Shown here: positions 26,806 through 36,654 of the stretch, piece by piece | Numbering within the stretch: position 1 is the first letter of the stretch | Layout of the letters: each line of letters starts with the position of its first letter | NCBI RefSeq assembly: GCF_900110085.1 | Contig: NZ_FOCK01000003.1 | Span: forward strand, 248,001 to 312,000 | DNA from: Prevotella sp. ne3005 | GTDB lineage: Bacteria; Bacteroidota; Bacteroidia; Bacteroidales; Bacteroidaceae | DNA: 64,000 nucleotides | Direction: 5' to 3' | The notes under the pieces: generated by a model | Told to the model about the DNA's origin: nothing | What the model saw: the letters and a program-made list of their open reading frames with translations, nothing else | Database searches by the model: none | Made by a program: the position numbers and the translations under genes

Positions 26806-28107
26806 TTATTTCTTGTCCTTAATCACGAAGACGCAAGCGGAGCCGATGAGGAAGCTGACACCAGCAACGATCATCATCGTCGACTGGGCGTGACCCACTA
26901 TCGAGAGGATTGTTCCACCCAACAGGGCGGCAGCAATCTGTGGGATACAGATGGTACCGTTGAACAAGCCCAGATAAGCTCCCATGTGACCATAGCCCTG
27001 GAGGGCGTTGGTAACGAAGGTGAACGGCATGGCAAGCATAGCAGCCCAGGCACAGCCAATCATCAGGAAAGGAACAAACTGCAGATACTGGTCATGGATA
27101 TAAGGAACCATACAGAAACCAATGGCACCAATGATCAGACTGACGGAATAGGCCACCTTTGTATTCTTAAACTGTGGTAGCAGGGCTGCCCAGATGACGG
27201 ATCCCACAGCCTGCACAGCAAAGAGGATACCCACCCAGTTTCCTGCCTCCTGAAAAGCTTCGCTGGCTGGATCGGTTGTATTCCACACCACCTCGGCAAT
27301 GGCACCCGTGGTGTAGTTCCACATATAGAGCATGGCAGCCCAAGAGAAAAACTGTACCAATCCGACCTTCCAGAAGGTGGATGGCGCATGCTTCAACAGG
27401 GTGATCCAGTTGGCACTCTCCTCCTTCTCCTCCGACACAGGATTATACTCAGCATAGTCCTGAGGATTCCACTCCCGGACCTTTGAAGTAGTATAGATTA
27501 CGCATAAAATCAGGATGGCAGCGCCAATATAGAACGACCAGATAACAGAATCGGGCACCACACCTTTTTCCGCCACGTTGCTGATGCCAATAAAGGTGAA
27601 TATGAAGGGGAACACAAATCCCAGAACCGAACCTGCATTACAGAGGAATGACTGGATGGAGTAGGCCTTGGCCTTCTGCTTCTCGTTGACCATGTCACCC
27701 ACCAGCATCTTAAACGGCTGCATGGCCATGTTGATTGACGTGTCGAGGAACATCAGGGCAACAAGTCCAAAGATCATGGCCGCACTGATAGTAAGACCCA
27801 ACGAGCCGGAATTGGGCAATAAACACATCACGAGCACTGCCACAGCTGCACCCACAAACAGATAAGGTATACGACGGCCAAACCGTGTCCAGGTCTTGTC
27901 GCTGAGTGTGCCGACAATCGGCTGTACCAGGATGCCCATCAGCGGGGGCAGAATCCAGAAGTAGCTCAGATTGTGAGGGTCGGCACCGAGGGTGGCGAAG
28001 ATACGAGAGATGTTAGCACTCTGTAAGGCGTATGCAATCTGCACACCAAAGAATCCAAAACTAAGATTCCACAGTTTCCAGAAGGAAAGATCAGGTTTTT
28101 GTTTCAT
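26806..28107 (-). CDS. MFS permease of the GPH/SLC45-like sugar transporter group
   Basis: 433 residues, twelve predicted membrane helices. The N-terminal FWKLWNLSFGFFGVQIAYALQ, the motif LVQPIVGTLSDKTWTRFGRR and VTNALQGYGHMGAYLGLFN are typical of sucrose/maltose permeases common in Bacteroidetes alpha-glucan loci. It likely imports maltose or short malto-oligosaccharides across the inner membrane, after outer-membrane import by the SusCD pair. It is 30 bp downstream of lacI in the same direction, and probably co-transcribed with it. Confidence 0.88.
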   Translation of the reverse strand: MKQKPDLSFWKLWNLSFGFFGVQIAYALQSANISRIFATLGADPHNLSYFWILPPLMGILVQPIVGTLSDKTWTRFGRRIPYLFVGAAVAVLVMCLLPNSGSLGLTISAAMIFGLVALMFLDTSINMAMQPFKMLVGDMVNEKQKAKAYSIQSFLCNAGSVLGFVFPFIFTFIGISNVAEKGVVPDSVIWSFYIGAAILILCVIYTTSKVREWNPQDYAEYNPVSEEKEESANWITLLKHAPSTFWKVGLVQFFSWAAMLYMWNYTTGAIAEVVWNTTDPASEAFQEAGNWVGILFAVQAVGSVIWAALLPQFKNTKVAYSVSLIIGAIGFCMVPYIHDQYLQFVPFLMIGCAWAAMLAMPFTFVTNALQGYGHMGAYLGLFNGTICIPQIAAALLGGTILSIVGHAQSTMMIVAGVSFLIGSACVFVIKDKK

Positions 28108-28137
28108 AATTATTCACTTTTCATTGTTCACTTTTCA

Positions 28138-29163
28138 CTACTTAGTTGTTCCACGGATAACAAGCCGGGTACGGACAACACGTTTCTCTACCTTATCCAT
28201 AGGCAAGAGCCCTTCCACCTTGTCCATCAGAATCCCTGCAGCCTCCTCACCAACACGGTGTCCACGCTGTTCGACAGTAGTCAGCATCGGGTCACAAGCC
28301 ACGGCACGCTGACCATTGGTAAAACCACAGATGCAGATATCCTCCGGCACACGGTAACCAGCATGTTTCACTGTATAGAGAATGCCTATAGCGGTGTCGT
28401 CGTTGACGGCAAAAAAACCGTCGGGTGGCTGCTCCAAAGCCATTAGCTTCGGTGTAAGGATCTCTGCATCAGCACGGTTGTCACAAATACCGATGATGGA
28501 CTCATCAATGGCCATACCGTGTTTTAATAAGGCATCCTTATAGCCGTTGAAACGATTCTTCGAAATCTCCAACTGATGGGGGCCGCCATAGAAGGCAATC
28601 CGTTTACAGCCAGTCTCTATCAGGTGAGTCACGGCCTTGTATGCACCCATATAATCGTCGACCACTACGCGGCTAGCATTTACGCCCGTGCATATTCTGT
28701 CATAGAACACGATAGGAATGCCAGCATCAATGAGTTTCTGATAGTGGTCATAGTTGGTCGTATCCTTCGCCTGTGACACAATCACACCACAGACCTTATA
28801 ACGGAGGAAATTTTCACATATGCGGGCTTCACGCTCATACTGCTCACCGCTTAGGGCTACCATGATGCGATAACCGCGAACAGCTGCAGCCTCCTCGATG
28901 CCCGTCAGGATGGACGAGAAATAATAATGCGTGAACTCCGGTACGATGACTCCGATGACGCGCTGGGGCATGACGCGGCTGTGACGCAGGGCTTCACCGA
29001 TGGCATTGGGATAAAAATTATGCTCACGGGCATACTGCTGAATCTCCCGCCGCCGCTGTTCACTGATACGGGGCGAGTCCTTCAAGGCCCGTGACACCGT
29101 TGCTACGGAAATGCCTAACTCCCGGGCGATGTCCTTCATTGTCATTGGAATCTTTTCCTCCAT
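28138..29163 (-). CDS. LacI-family transcriptional regulator
   Basis: 341 residues from the ATG at 29163; an in-frame ATG at 29145 directly before the helix-turn-helix (MKDIARELGISVATVSRALK) is an alternative. The hinge helix (NAIGEALRHSR) is followed by a periplasmic-binding-protein-like effector domain (VIGVIVPEFTHYYFSSILTG). The effector is probably a malto-oligosaccharide, inferred from the divergent susCDEF genes and the MFS sugar permease downstream. A strong candidate operator is the palindrome at 29233-29246. The start codon follows the promoter's TATCTTTG box by 5 nt, so the mRNA may be nearly leaderless. Confidence 0.92.
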   Translation of the reverse strand: MEEKIPMTMKDIARELGISVATVSRALKDSPRISEQRRREIQQYAREHNFYPNAIGEALRHSRVMPQRVIGVIVPEFTHYYFSSILTGIEEAAAVRGYRIMVALSGEQYEREARICENFLRYKVCGVIVSQAKDTTNYDHYQKLIDAGIPIVFYDRICTGVNASRVVVDDYMGAYKAVTHLIETGCKRIAFYGGPHQLEISKNRFNGYKDALLKHGMAIDESIIGICDNRADAEILTPKLMALEQPPDGFFAVNDDTAIGILYTVKHAGYRVPEDICICGFTNGQRAVACDPMLTTVEQRGHRVGEEAAGILMDKVEGLLPMDKVEKRVVRTRLVIRGTTK

Positions 29164-29168
29164 CGGTG

Positions 29169-29200
29169 CAAAGATAGTGCAAAATGTGCAATTATCCAAA
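29169..29200 (-). promoter_or_regulatory. Promoter of lacI
   Basis: Minus strand TTTG (29200-29197), 20-nt spacer, TATCTTTG (29176-29169), then the first ATG after 5 nt. Confidence 0.75.
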
Positions 29201-29232
29201 TATTATTAAATAATATAATAGGTACACGCGAA

Positions 29233-29246
29233 TGCAAACGTTTGCA
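29233..29246. promoter_or_regulatory. Candidate LacI operator TGCAAACGTTTGCA
   Basis: Perfect 14-bp palindrome with the AAACGTTT core typical of LacI/GalR-family sites. Its centre lies about 62 bp from both the susC -7 box (29301) and the lacI -7 box (29176), that is, upstream of both promoters rather than overlapping them. Confidence 0.75.
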
Positions 29247-29300
29247 CGTCGGAATTATAAATTTTTAAGCAAAAAAAGAACAACGTATCGAAAAGAATTC

Positions 29301-29309
29301 TATCTTTGC
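29301..29309 (+). promoter_or_regulatory. susC -7 promoter box without -33 box
   Basis: TATCTTTGC at 29301-29309. The expected -33 position (about 29277-29280) is A-rich with no TTTG, unlike most promoters in this window, which fits a promoter that needs an activator. Confidence 0.6.
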
Positions 29310-29376
29310 ACCATAAAACCAAGCATAGCAAGCTTAAGACGATATAACAAATAACAATTAACTCTAATTAAAAGTA

Positions 29377-32300
29377 ATGATGAAGCAGGTAAACATTCAA
29401 GTTCCGCTTAGGATGCTCGGCCTTTTACTGGGGCTGTTCCTATCGGTCGGCGCCTTTGCTCAGATTGATGTCAAAGGCCATGTGAAAGATGCTACAGGCG
29501 AACCCATTATCGGCGCAACAGTACGCGTTGACGGTACACAGACCGCCACCGTGACTGATTTCGACGGTAATTTCGCGCTGAAAGCCAATCAGGGTGCAGA
29601 CATTACCATTACCTACATCGGCTACCAGCCGCAGACGGTAAAGGCTGCTCCTACTGTAGAAGTGATACTGCAGGACGATGCCGCCGTGCTTAACGAGGTG
29701 GTGGTCATCGGTTATGGTGCAGTTAGAAAGAGTGACTTGACAGGTTCGGTAACGGCTATGAAGCCAGATACCAAGAACAAGGGTCTCGTTGTAAATGCTC
29801 AGGAAATGATGCAAGGTAAGATTGCCGGTGTGAACGTGACCAGCGATGGTGGTTCTCCGGGCGGTAGCTCTACCATCCGTATCCGTGGCGGTTCGTCACT
29901 GAACGCCTCCAATAACCCTCTGATCGTTATCGATGGTGTACCTATGGACAACAACGGAGTAAAGGGTCTTTCCAATCCCCTCTCAATGGTTAATCCACAG
30001 GACATCGAGTCGTTCAACGTGCTGAAGGACGCTTCAGCTACCGCCATCTACGGTAGCCGTGGTTCTAACGGTGTTATCATCATCACCACGAAGAAGGGTC
30101 GCAAGGGCTCTGCTCCTCAGGTGTCTTACAATGGTAGCGTCACCATGAGTATGAAGAAGAAGCTCATCGACGTGATGAACGGCGACCAGTATCGTGCTTT
30201 TGCCACCCAGCTCTATAAGGGCAATGCCCGTGAGGAGGCTGCCATGGCAGCACTTGGCGATGCCAACACCGATTGGCAGGACGAGATCTACCGTACAGCA
30301 TGGAGCCACGACCACAACGTGACCCTCGCCGGTGCCATTGGCAATCTCCCCTATCGTGTTTCTCTTGGTTACACTGACCAGCAAGGTATCCTGAAGACTT
30401 CAGACTTCAAGCGTTATACTGCCGCCTTGAACCTGAATCCATCACTGCTGAACGATCATCTGACACTGAACCTCAATGCCAAGGGCATGTGGGCCAAGAC
30501 ACAGTATGCCAACACCGGTGCCATTGGTGCCGCTATGGCCTACGACCCAACGAAGCCCATCTATGACACCACATCGGCAGACGCAAAGAACTTCGGTGGT
30601 TACACGGAGTGGAAGGTTCCTGGAGAGTCACTCAACGATCCCTCTTGGCCGAACACCTACAACCGTAACGCTACCGCCAACCCTGTGGCTCTGCTGGACT
30701 TGAACGACGACCGCGCCATCAGCCGCTCGTTTATCGGTAATGCCGACATCGATTATAAGATCCACGGCTTTGAGGACCTGCGCCTCCACCTGACCTTAGG
30801 TGCTGATATTTCCGAAGGTAAGCAGTGGACTGACGTTGCCAACTCTTCTCCCGCTGCCATTTACTATGGCTACCACGGATGGGACAAGATCACCAAACGC
30901 AACCTGACACTCTCTACATACGCACAGTACTACAAGGACTTTGCCAAGGTTCACCACTTCGACATCATGGGTGGTTATGAGTGGCAGCACTTCTGGCGCT
31001 CTCAGAAGACCAACAACTGGGGAACATATCCTTCCACCCATGCTGAGAAAGCGGGTGAGTACCACGACTGGTATCTGCACAACTATAAGACCGAGAACTA
31101 CCTCGTGTCGTTCTTCGGACGTATGAACTATATCCTGATGGATCGTTACTATATCACAGCAACACTTCGTGATGACGGTTCTTCACGTTTCAAGGACCAC
31201 TGGCAGCTCTATCCCTCTGCCGCTCTGGCATATAAGATGAGCGAGGAGAAGGTGTTCAAGAACATCGACTGGCTCTCTGACCTGAAACTCCGTCTGAGCT
31301 ATGGTAAGACTGGTCAGCAGGAAGGTATCGGCGACTACAACTATTTCGCCATCTACGCCCTCAACTCCGGCATCGGTAGCTACTATGACATTAGCGGTGA
31401 CGGTTCTATGGCTCGTCCTGACGCCTACGATCCGAATCTGAAGTGGGAGACCACCGATACCTATAACATCGGTTTCGACTTCGGCGCTTGGAACCAGCGC
31501 TTCACCGTTGGTGTGGATGTCTACTTCCGTAAGACCACCGACCTGCTGAACAAGGCCGATGTGGCTGCTGGTACTAATTTTAAGAACACGGTGATGACCA
31601 ACATCGGATCGATGGAGAACAAGGGTGTCGAGGTTACCTTAGGCCTCAAGCCCATCCAGACTGACGACTGGTATTGGACTATCGACTACAACTTCACCTA
31701 CAACCACAATGAGATTACCGAACTGATTGGTGACGATCCCAACTACTTCGTTCCTACTGGTGGTATCGGTGGTGGTACAGGTGTAAACGCTCAGGCTCAT
31801 GCCGTGGGACATCCTGCTTACTCATACTACGTATATCAGCAGGTATACGACAAGGCAGGCAAGCCCATCGAAGGTCAGGTAGTAGACCGCAATGGCGACG
31901 GTGTCATCACCGAAGCTGACAAATATTACTACAAGAGTCCGATGGCTCCTGTAACCATGGGTCTGAGCTCTCGTCTGGAGTACAAGAGTTGGGACCTCGG
32001 CTTCACGCTCCGTGCAAGTCTTGGCAACTATGTGTTCAACAACCTGATGTCAGGTAATGTGAACATGAGTGCTGCAGAGCTCTACTCTGGCGGTAACAAC
32101 TTCTACGGCAACCGTCCGGTGGCTGCCCTCGACTACAATTGGCAGACCTACGACTTGGAGGCCAAGCTCTCTGACCACTGGGTACAGAACGGCTCATTCC
32201 TGAAGTGTGACAACATTACCTTGGGTTACAGCTTCGACAGCCTCTTCAAGTGCGGCAACTACAAGGGTATCGGCGGCCGTATCTACGCCACTGCATCCAA

Positions 32301-32415
32301 TGTGTTCTGCATCACGAAGTACGATGGCATCGATCCTGAAGTGTTCGGCGGTATTGACAACAATCTCTATCCCCGTCCTATCTCATTCATCCTTGGTTTG
32401 AATCTGAACTTCTAA
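29377..32415 (+). CDS. susC: SusC-like TonB-dependent oligosaccharide transporter
   Basis: 1012 residues. Signal peptide, a CarboxypepD_reg-like domain (about 30-105; GHVKDATGEPIIGATVRVDG), the SusC-type TonB box region (LNEVVVIGYG), plug (about 120-235; LIVIDGVPMDNNG, VLKDASATAIYGSRGSNGVIIIT) and a barrel ending in FILGLNLNF. It forms the outer-membrane pore of a SusCD pair with the next gene (19 bp downstream). Neighbouring LacI regulator, maltose-type permease and GH13 amylase indicate starch or malto-oligosaccharides as substrate (inference from context). Confidence 0.95.
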   Translation: MMKQVNIQVPLRMLGLLLGLFLSVGAFAQIDVKGHVKDATGEPIIGATVRVDGTQTATVTDFDGNFALKANQGADITITYIGYQPQTVKAAPTVEVILQDDAAVLNEVVVIGYGAVRKSDLTGSVTAMKPDTKNKGLVVNAQEMMQGKIAGVNVTSDGGSPGGSSTIRIRGGSSLNASNNPLIVIDGVPMDNNGVKGLSNPLSMVNPQDIESFNVLKDASATAIYGSRGSNGVIIITTKKGRKGSAPQVSYNGSVTMSMKKKLIDVMNGDQYRAFATQLYKGNAREEAAMAALGDANTDWQDEIYRTAWSHDHNVTLAGAIGNLPYRVSLGYTDQQGILKTSDFKRYTAALNLNPSLLNDHLTLNLNAKGMWAKTQYANTGAIGAAMAYDPTKPIYDTTSADAKNFGGYTEWKVPGESLNDPSWPNTYNRNATANPVALLDLNDDRAISRSFIGNADIDYKIHGFEDLRLHLTLGADISEGKQWTDVANSSPAAIYYGYHGWDKITKRNLTLSTYAQYYKDFAKVHHFDIMGGYEWQHFWRSQKTNNWGTYPSTHAEKAGEYHDWYLHNYKTENYLVSFFGRMNYILMDRYYITATLRDDGSSRFKDHWQLYPSAALAYKMSEEKVFKNIDWLSDLKLRLSYGKTGQQEGIGDYNYFAIYALNSGIGSYYDISGDGSMARPDAYDPNLKWETTDTYNIGFDFGAWNQRFTVGVDVYFRKTTDLLNKADVAAGTNFKNTVMTNIGSMENKGVEVTLGLKPIQTDDWYWTIDYNFTYNHNEITELIGDDPNYFVPTGGIGGGTGVNAQAHAVGHPAYSYYVYQQVYDKAGKPIEGQVVDRNGDGVITEADKYYYKSPMAPVTMGLSSRLEYKSWDLGFTLRASLGNYVFNNLMSGNVNMSAAELYSGGNNFYGNRPVAALDYNWQTYDLEAKLSDHWVQNGSFLKCDNITLGYSFDSLFKCGNYKGIGGRIYATASNVFCITKYDGIDPEVFGGIDNNLYPRPISFILGLNLNF

Positions 32416-32434
32416 CATTATAAATAAGGTAACA

Positions 32435-34027
32435 ATGAAAACATATATCAAAAATATCATTCCGGCAGCTGCCTTACTCGTGGCAGTAGGATTCAGCTCT
32501 TGTACGAAGGATCTGGACGTGACCCCCATCGACCCGAACCTGAATACTGAGATCCAGCCGGAGGCACTCTTCAACAAGTGCTATGCCAATATTGCCGTAG
32601 CCGGTAATGGCGGCGCCAACGGTGACTGTGATGTCGATGGTATCGATGGTGGTACATCAGGCTATATACGCCAGATGTGGAATGCCAATGAACTGACCAC
32701 CGACGAGTCGATCTGCGGATGGGGCGACGAGGGTATCGCCAACTTCTGCTACAACACCTACGATGCATCTCACCCGATGCTCCGCGGTTACTACTATCGC
32801 CTCTATACGGGTATCTCTTTCTGCAACCAGTATCTGCAGGAGTTCGAGGGCTTCAATGCTACGATGACGGCCGAGGTGCGCTTCATCCGTGCCCTGAACT
32901 ATTACCTGCTGATGGACGGCTGGGGCAATGTGCCCTTCGTCACTGGTATCACTTCTGAGAAGCCACAGCAGTACTCTCGTACAGAGATGTTCAACTTCAT
33001 CGAAAGTGAGTTGCTCGAGATCGAGCCTCAGCTTAGTGCTGCTACAGCCAAGACATCCAAGGATGCTAATTATGGTCGCGTAGACAAGGCTGCTGCCTGG
33101 CTGCTGTTGGCCCGTCTCTACCTGAATGCAGAGGTTTATACCGGCAATGCCCAGTGGAGCAAGGCTGCCCAGTATGCCCAGCAGGTGATGAACTCCAGCT
33201 ATCAGCTGAACACCACCAGTGCTGGTTCTTGGAGCGCCTATCAGATGCTGTTCATGGCTGACAACGGTGAGACCAGTGCTGCCCATGAGGCTATCTTCCC
33301 CATCCTGCAGGACGGTGTTCGCACCACCTCTTGGGGTACATCACTCTTCCTGATTGCTTCTACCCACGATGCCGATATGATTGACTCCAACGGTACAACC
33401 GAGACCTGGGGTGGTAACCGCGCTCGTCCTGATCTGATCAAGAAGTGGTTCCCCAATGGCAACGCCCCCGAGGCCAGTCCGAAGGACTTCGCCAAGGCTG
33501 CTGGTGACGACCGTGCCATTATCGACTCTCGTGGCCGTACCCTCGACAATGAGGATGTAGGTGCCTTCAAGAACGGCTATGCTGTGGCTAAGTTCAATAA
33601 CTTCACCACTACTGGTGCATCTACCAGCAGCGCCCAGTTCCCCGATGCCGACTTCTTCCTGCTCCGTGCAGCTGAGGCCTATCTGACTTATGCTGAGGCT
33701 CAGGCCCGTCAGTCTGGCGGTACTGCTACAGGTGATGCTGCCAATGCCATCAATGCCCTGCGTGGTCGTGCCAACGCTTCTACAAAGGACAGCTATACGC
33801 TCAACGAGATTTGTGACGAGTGGTGCCGTGAGTTCTACTACGAAGGCCGTCGCCGCATGGACCTCATCCGCTTTGGCAAGTACGGTGGAAGCTCTGACTA
33901 CACCTGGCAGTGGAAGGGTGGCTCTTTTGCTGGCCGCAACTTCGAGGCTTACAAGAACCTCTTCGCCATTCCGACAACGGATCTGACAGCCAACCCCAAT
34001 CTGGTTCAGAACGAAGGTTACAAATAA
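32435..34027 (+). CDS. susD: SusD-like glycan-binding lipoprotein
   Basis: 530 residues. Lipoprotein signal ending GFSSC (Cys23), then the helical TPR-based SusD/RagB fold: VRFIRALNYYLLMDGWGNVPF about residue 150, AAWLLLARLYLNAEVYTG about 215, and the C-terminal EICDEWCREFYYEGRRRMDLIRFGKY. It acts as the lid over the SusC barrel and binds the glycan on the cell surface. Followed 19 bp later by the susE-like gene. Confidence 0.95.
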   Translation: MKTYIKNIIPAAALLVAVGFSSCTKDLDVTPIDPNLNTEIQPEALFNKCYANIAVAGNGGANGDCDVDGIDGGTSGYIRQMWNANELTTDESICGWGDEGIANFCYNTYDASHPMLRGYYYRLYTGISFCNQYLQEFEGFNATMTAEVRFIRALNYYLLMDGWGNVPFVTGITSEKPQQYSRTEMFNFIESELLEIEPQLSAATAKTSKDANYGRVDKAAAWLLLARLYLNAEVYTGNAQWSKAAQYAQQVMNSSYQLNTTSAGSWSAYQMLFMADNGETSAAHEAIFPILQDGVRTTSWGTSLFLIASTHDADMIDSNGTTETWGGNRARPDLIKKWFPNGNAPEASPKDFAKAAGDDRAIIDSRGRTLDNEDVGAFKNGYAVAKFNNFTTTGASTSSAQFPDADFFLLRAAEAYLTYAEAQARQSGGTATGDAANAINALRGRANASTKDSYTLNEICDEWCREFYYEGRRRMDLIRFGKYGGSSDYTWQWKGGSFAGRNFEAYKNLFAIPTTDLTANPNLVQNEGYK

Positions 34028-34046
34028 TCAATAAATGCATACGACA

Positions 34047-35228
34047 ATGAAAAATATATTGAAATCAACATTGCTGCTGATGTGTGGTATGGGCCTCTTC
34101 GCTGCCTGTGCCGATGACAACGACTCGAACCCGACGTTGCAGCAGCCCTCAACATTCGTGCTGAATGAGCCCAGCTACGCAGCACAGATTGTCGCGCTGG
34201 AGAATTCCACTGAGATTCCCTTCACCTGGTCACAGCCCGACTATGGCTTCCCTGCTGAAGTCAGCTATGACATTCAGGCTTCTCTGACTGGTAACTTCAC
34301 GGTTTCTACCGATGAGGCCAATGCCGACGAGAGCGGGGCAACCATCCCCGACTACGCAGTCGTTGCCTCTGGTCTGTTTGGCGGATCTGGCTCTATGGAT
34401 GCCACCACACTCGACCGTAACATGGTGCAGATAGCCCAGTGGACAGAGAACACCGTCCCTGGCACCCAGACTGTCTATGTACGTCTGGCTGCATCTACAC
34501 CTGGTGCTGCAACTATCTATTCAAACGTGGTGACCATTCTGACTGGTCCATACTATATCGCCCTGAAGGATGCAGCTCCCGAGCTGTGGTACCTCGTAGG
34601 TGAGTGTGTCGGCGATGGCTCATGGAACAACTCCGCAGGTGGTATCGGTTCGGCTATCTTCCCACTGTTGACACTGGCCGACGAGACCTACGACAAGGTA
34701 AGTGGTAAGGGTGTCATTGCATACACAGGCTTCTTCCCTGGCGGCAAGGGCTTCAAGCTCATCAAGACTCCTGGCGACTGGGCCGAGCAGTGGGGTGCTG
34801 GTGATGCCGGCTATGTGAAGAACGATGGTGGCTCTGGTAATATCACCGTTCCTTCTGACGGCTACTATACCGTGAAGCTCGACACCAAGAACGATGTGCT
34901 CACTATTGAGCCTTACGACGGTGCACCGCGCGCCTTCACATCGATGGGTATGCCTGGCGGCTACAACGGCTGGGATGTCAATGCCAACCTGATGAATGCC
35001 TACGACACCTATGGCGGTGAGAACCACGCATGGTCGGCCACCTTCAATGCTGGTGAGGACGGTGAGATGAAATTTGCTGCCGACGGCGGTTGGGACTTCA
35101 ACTGGGGTGCTGCCTCATTCCCCTATGGACAGGGCACTCAGAACGGAGCCAACATCCCCTACAAGGCAGGTTCTTATACTGTATTCCTGAACGATATCAC
35201 GGGTCAGTTCATGTATATTGAAAACTAA
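34047..35228 (+). CDS. SusE-like surface starch-binding lipoprotein
   Basis: About 393 residues from the ATG at 34047; an in-frame ATG at 34035 is possible but gives a less usual signal. Lipobox LFAAC. N-terminal SusE-type Ig-like domain (QPSTFVLNEPSYAAQIVALE) followed by two carbohydrate-binding modules with aromatic-rich strands (LWYLVGECVGDGSWNNSAGG; GGYNGWDVNANL). It should bind alpha-glucan on the cell surface next to SusCD. Confidence 0.85.
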   Translation: MKNILKSTLLLMCGMGLFAACADDNDSNPTLQQPSTFVLNEPSYAAQIVALENSTEIPFTWSQPDYGFPAEVSYDIQASLTGNFTVSTDEANADESGATIPDYAVVASGLFGGSGSMDATTLDRNMVQIAQWTENTVPGTQTVYVRLAASTPGAATIYSNVVTILTGPYYIALKDAAPELWYLVGECVGDGSWNNSAGGIGSAIFPLLTLADETYDKVSGKGVIAYTGFFPGGKGFKLIKTPGDWAEQWGAGDAGYVKNDGGSGNITVPSDGYYTVKLDTKNDVLTIEPYDGAPRAFTSMGMPGGYNGWDVNANLMNAYDTYGGENHAWSATFNAGEDGEMKFAADGGWDFNWGAASFPYGQGTQNGANIPYKAGSYTVFLNDITGQFMYIEN

Positions 35229-35243
35229 AAACATCTTTGAAGT

Positions 35244-36593
35244 ATGAAAAAGTTATTGTCAATGATGGGTATTGTCTTGCTGATGGCAAGCTGTACCGAA
35301 GATTATAAAGACTGGGCTGCCCCCATCGCCAACGGTCCCGAGGAGCCCCTCGGTGTAGACCTCAGCGTCAGCCCCGCCAGTGCTGTCGACTTTGCCACCT
35401 ATACAGGCGAGACTGTCCAGCTCTTCAATGCCTCTGTTACAGGTATCGAAGGTGCACAGGCTACGTATAGAGCTGCGATTACCAGCGAAGATGGCAACAA
35501 GCAAGTCGAGCTGAAGGTGAACAGTGCCAACCTCACCGTTGACACGAAGGAGCTTGAGAATGCCGTCGTTTCGCTTTACGGCCGTCGTCCCATAGCCCGC
35601 ACGATTCCCGTGCAGGTTGTCGGACTGGTCAATGTAAACGGCATGTCGATAGCCACCAAGGGTACCACTACCCTGACTGCTACACCCAACGCTCCTGTCA
35701 TCGAGGATGCCTATTATATCACTGGTAGCATCAACGGCTGGGACAACACCAATACCAGCTATGAGCTCAACAATGGCGGCAGTGATGCCTATGAGAATCC
35801 TGTCTTCACCGTTATGATTCCCGCATCAGTGGTTACTGGAGATTTCGAGTTCAAGGTAACCCCGAAGTCTGGTCTTGGCGGCGACTGGAGCAAGTGCCTC
35901 ACAGCTTCTGATACCGAGGGTAAGTTTGCCACCGACAACGCTGGCGGAAACCTGAAGGTAGCCTATGTAGAAGGCGCCAAGTTCTATCGTCTTACCTTCA
36001 ACATGATGGAGCAGACGTGGAGTGCTGTAGGCCTCAGCTTCGGTGACTTCTTCTACGAGATTGGCAATGAGAGTGGCTGGGGTACTTCTCACGCCCTCTA
36101 CGGTCCTGCCAACGATGGTAAGTACACTGGCTTCTACTATCTTGACGGCGAGTATAAGTTCAAGCCCAATGCTGACAGCTGGGACAATGACCTCGAGTAC
36201 ATGGGTGGTTCTACCACTAGCGGTACCCTTTCACCTGACGGCAGTTCCAACTGTCCGGATCCAGGTGCAGGCTTCTACATGATTGACCTCGACGCAGGTG
36301 CCCTGACCTTCAGCCTCACCAAGATTGAGAGCGTCAGCATCATCGGTGGCTTCAACGAATGGAGCGGCGATGTGGAGATGACCTTCAACAAGGACGAAGG
36401 CTGCTGGGAGGTAACTACCGACGCAGTATCCGGCGAGTACAAGTTCCGTGCCAACCACGACTGGGCCATCAACTGGGGTGGCGATGTCAACGGCCTGACT
36501 CAGGACGGCAGCAACCTGTCGCTCACTGCAGGCACCTACACCTTCAAGCTCTACCTCACATACAATGGAGCCCACAAGGTTGTCATCAAGTAG
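35244..36593 (+). CDS. SusF-like surface starch-binding lipoprotein
   Basis: 449 residues. Short lipoprotein signal (MKKLLSMMGIVLLMASC). An N-terminal Ig-like domain (about 25-150) and three tandem starch-binding-type modules, each with a Trp-centred motif: YYITGSINGWDNTN, FFYEIGNESGWGTSH and SIIGGFNEWSGDVE. It is the last gene of the susCDEF operon and is followed by a strong terminator at 36613-36654. Confidence 0.85.
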   Translation: MKKLLSMMGIVLLMASCTEDYKDWAAPIANGPEEPLGVDLSVSPASAVDFATYTGETVQLFNASVTGIEGAQATYRAAITSEDGNKQVELKVNSANLTVDTKELENAVVSLYGRRPIARTIPVQVVGLVNVNGMSIATKGTTTLTATPNAPVIEDAYYITGSINGWDNTNTSYELNNGGSDAYENPVFTVMIPASVVTGDFEFKVTPKSGLGGDWSKCLTASDTEGKFATDNAGGNLKVAYVEGAKFYRLTFNMMEQTWSAVGLSFGDFFYEIGNESGWGTSHALYGPANDGKYTGFYYLDGEYKFKPNADSWDNDLEYMGGSTTSGTLSPDGSSNCPDPGAGFYMIDLDAGALTFSLTKIESVSIIGGFNEWSGDVEMTFNKDEGCWEVTTDAVSGEYKFRANHDWAINWGGDVNGLTQDGSNLSLTAGTYTFKLYLTYNGAHKVVIK

Positions 36594-36612
36594 TGATGCT
36601 ACTTTCATAAAC

Positions 36613-36654
36613 AATCGGGTCGCCCTCATCAGAGCGACCCGATTATTTTTTTTA
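36613..36654 (+). terminator. Intrinsic terminator after the susF-like gene
   Basis: Perfect 11-bp stem AATCGGGTCGC (36613-36623) / GCGACCCGATT (36634-36644), 10-nt loop, then a T-run that overlaps the stop codon of the convergent kinase gene. Confidence 0.9.
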
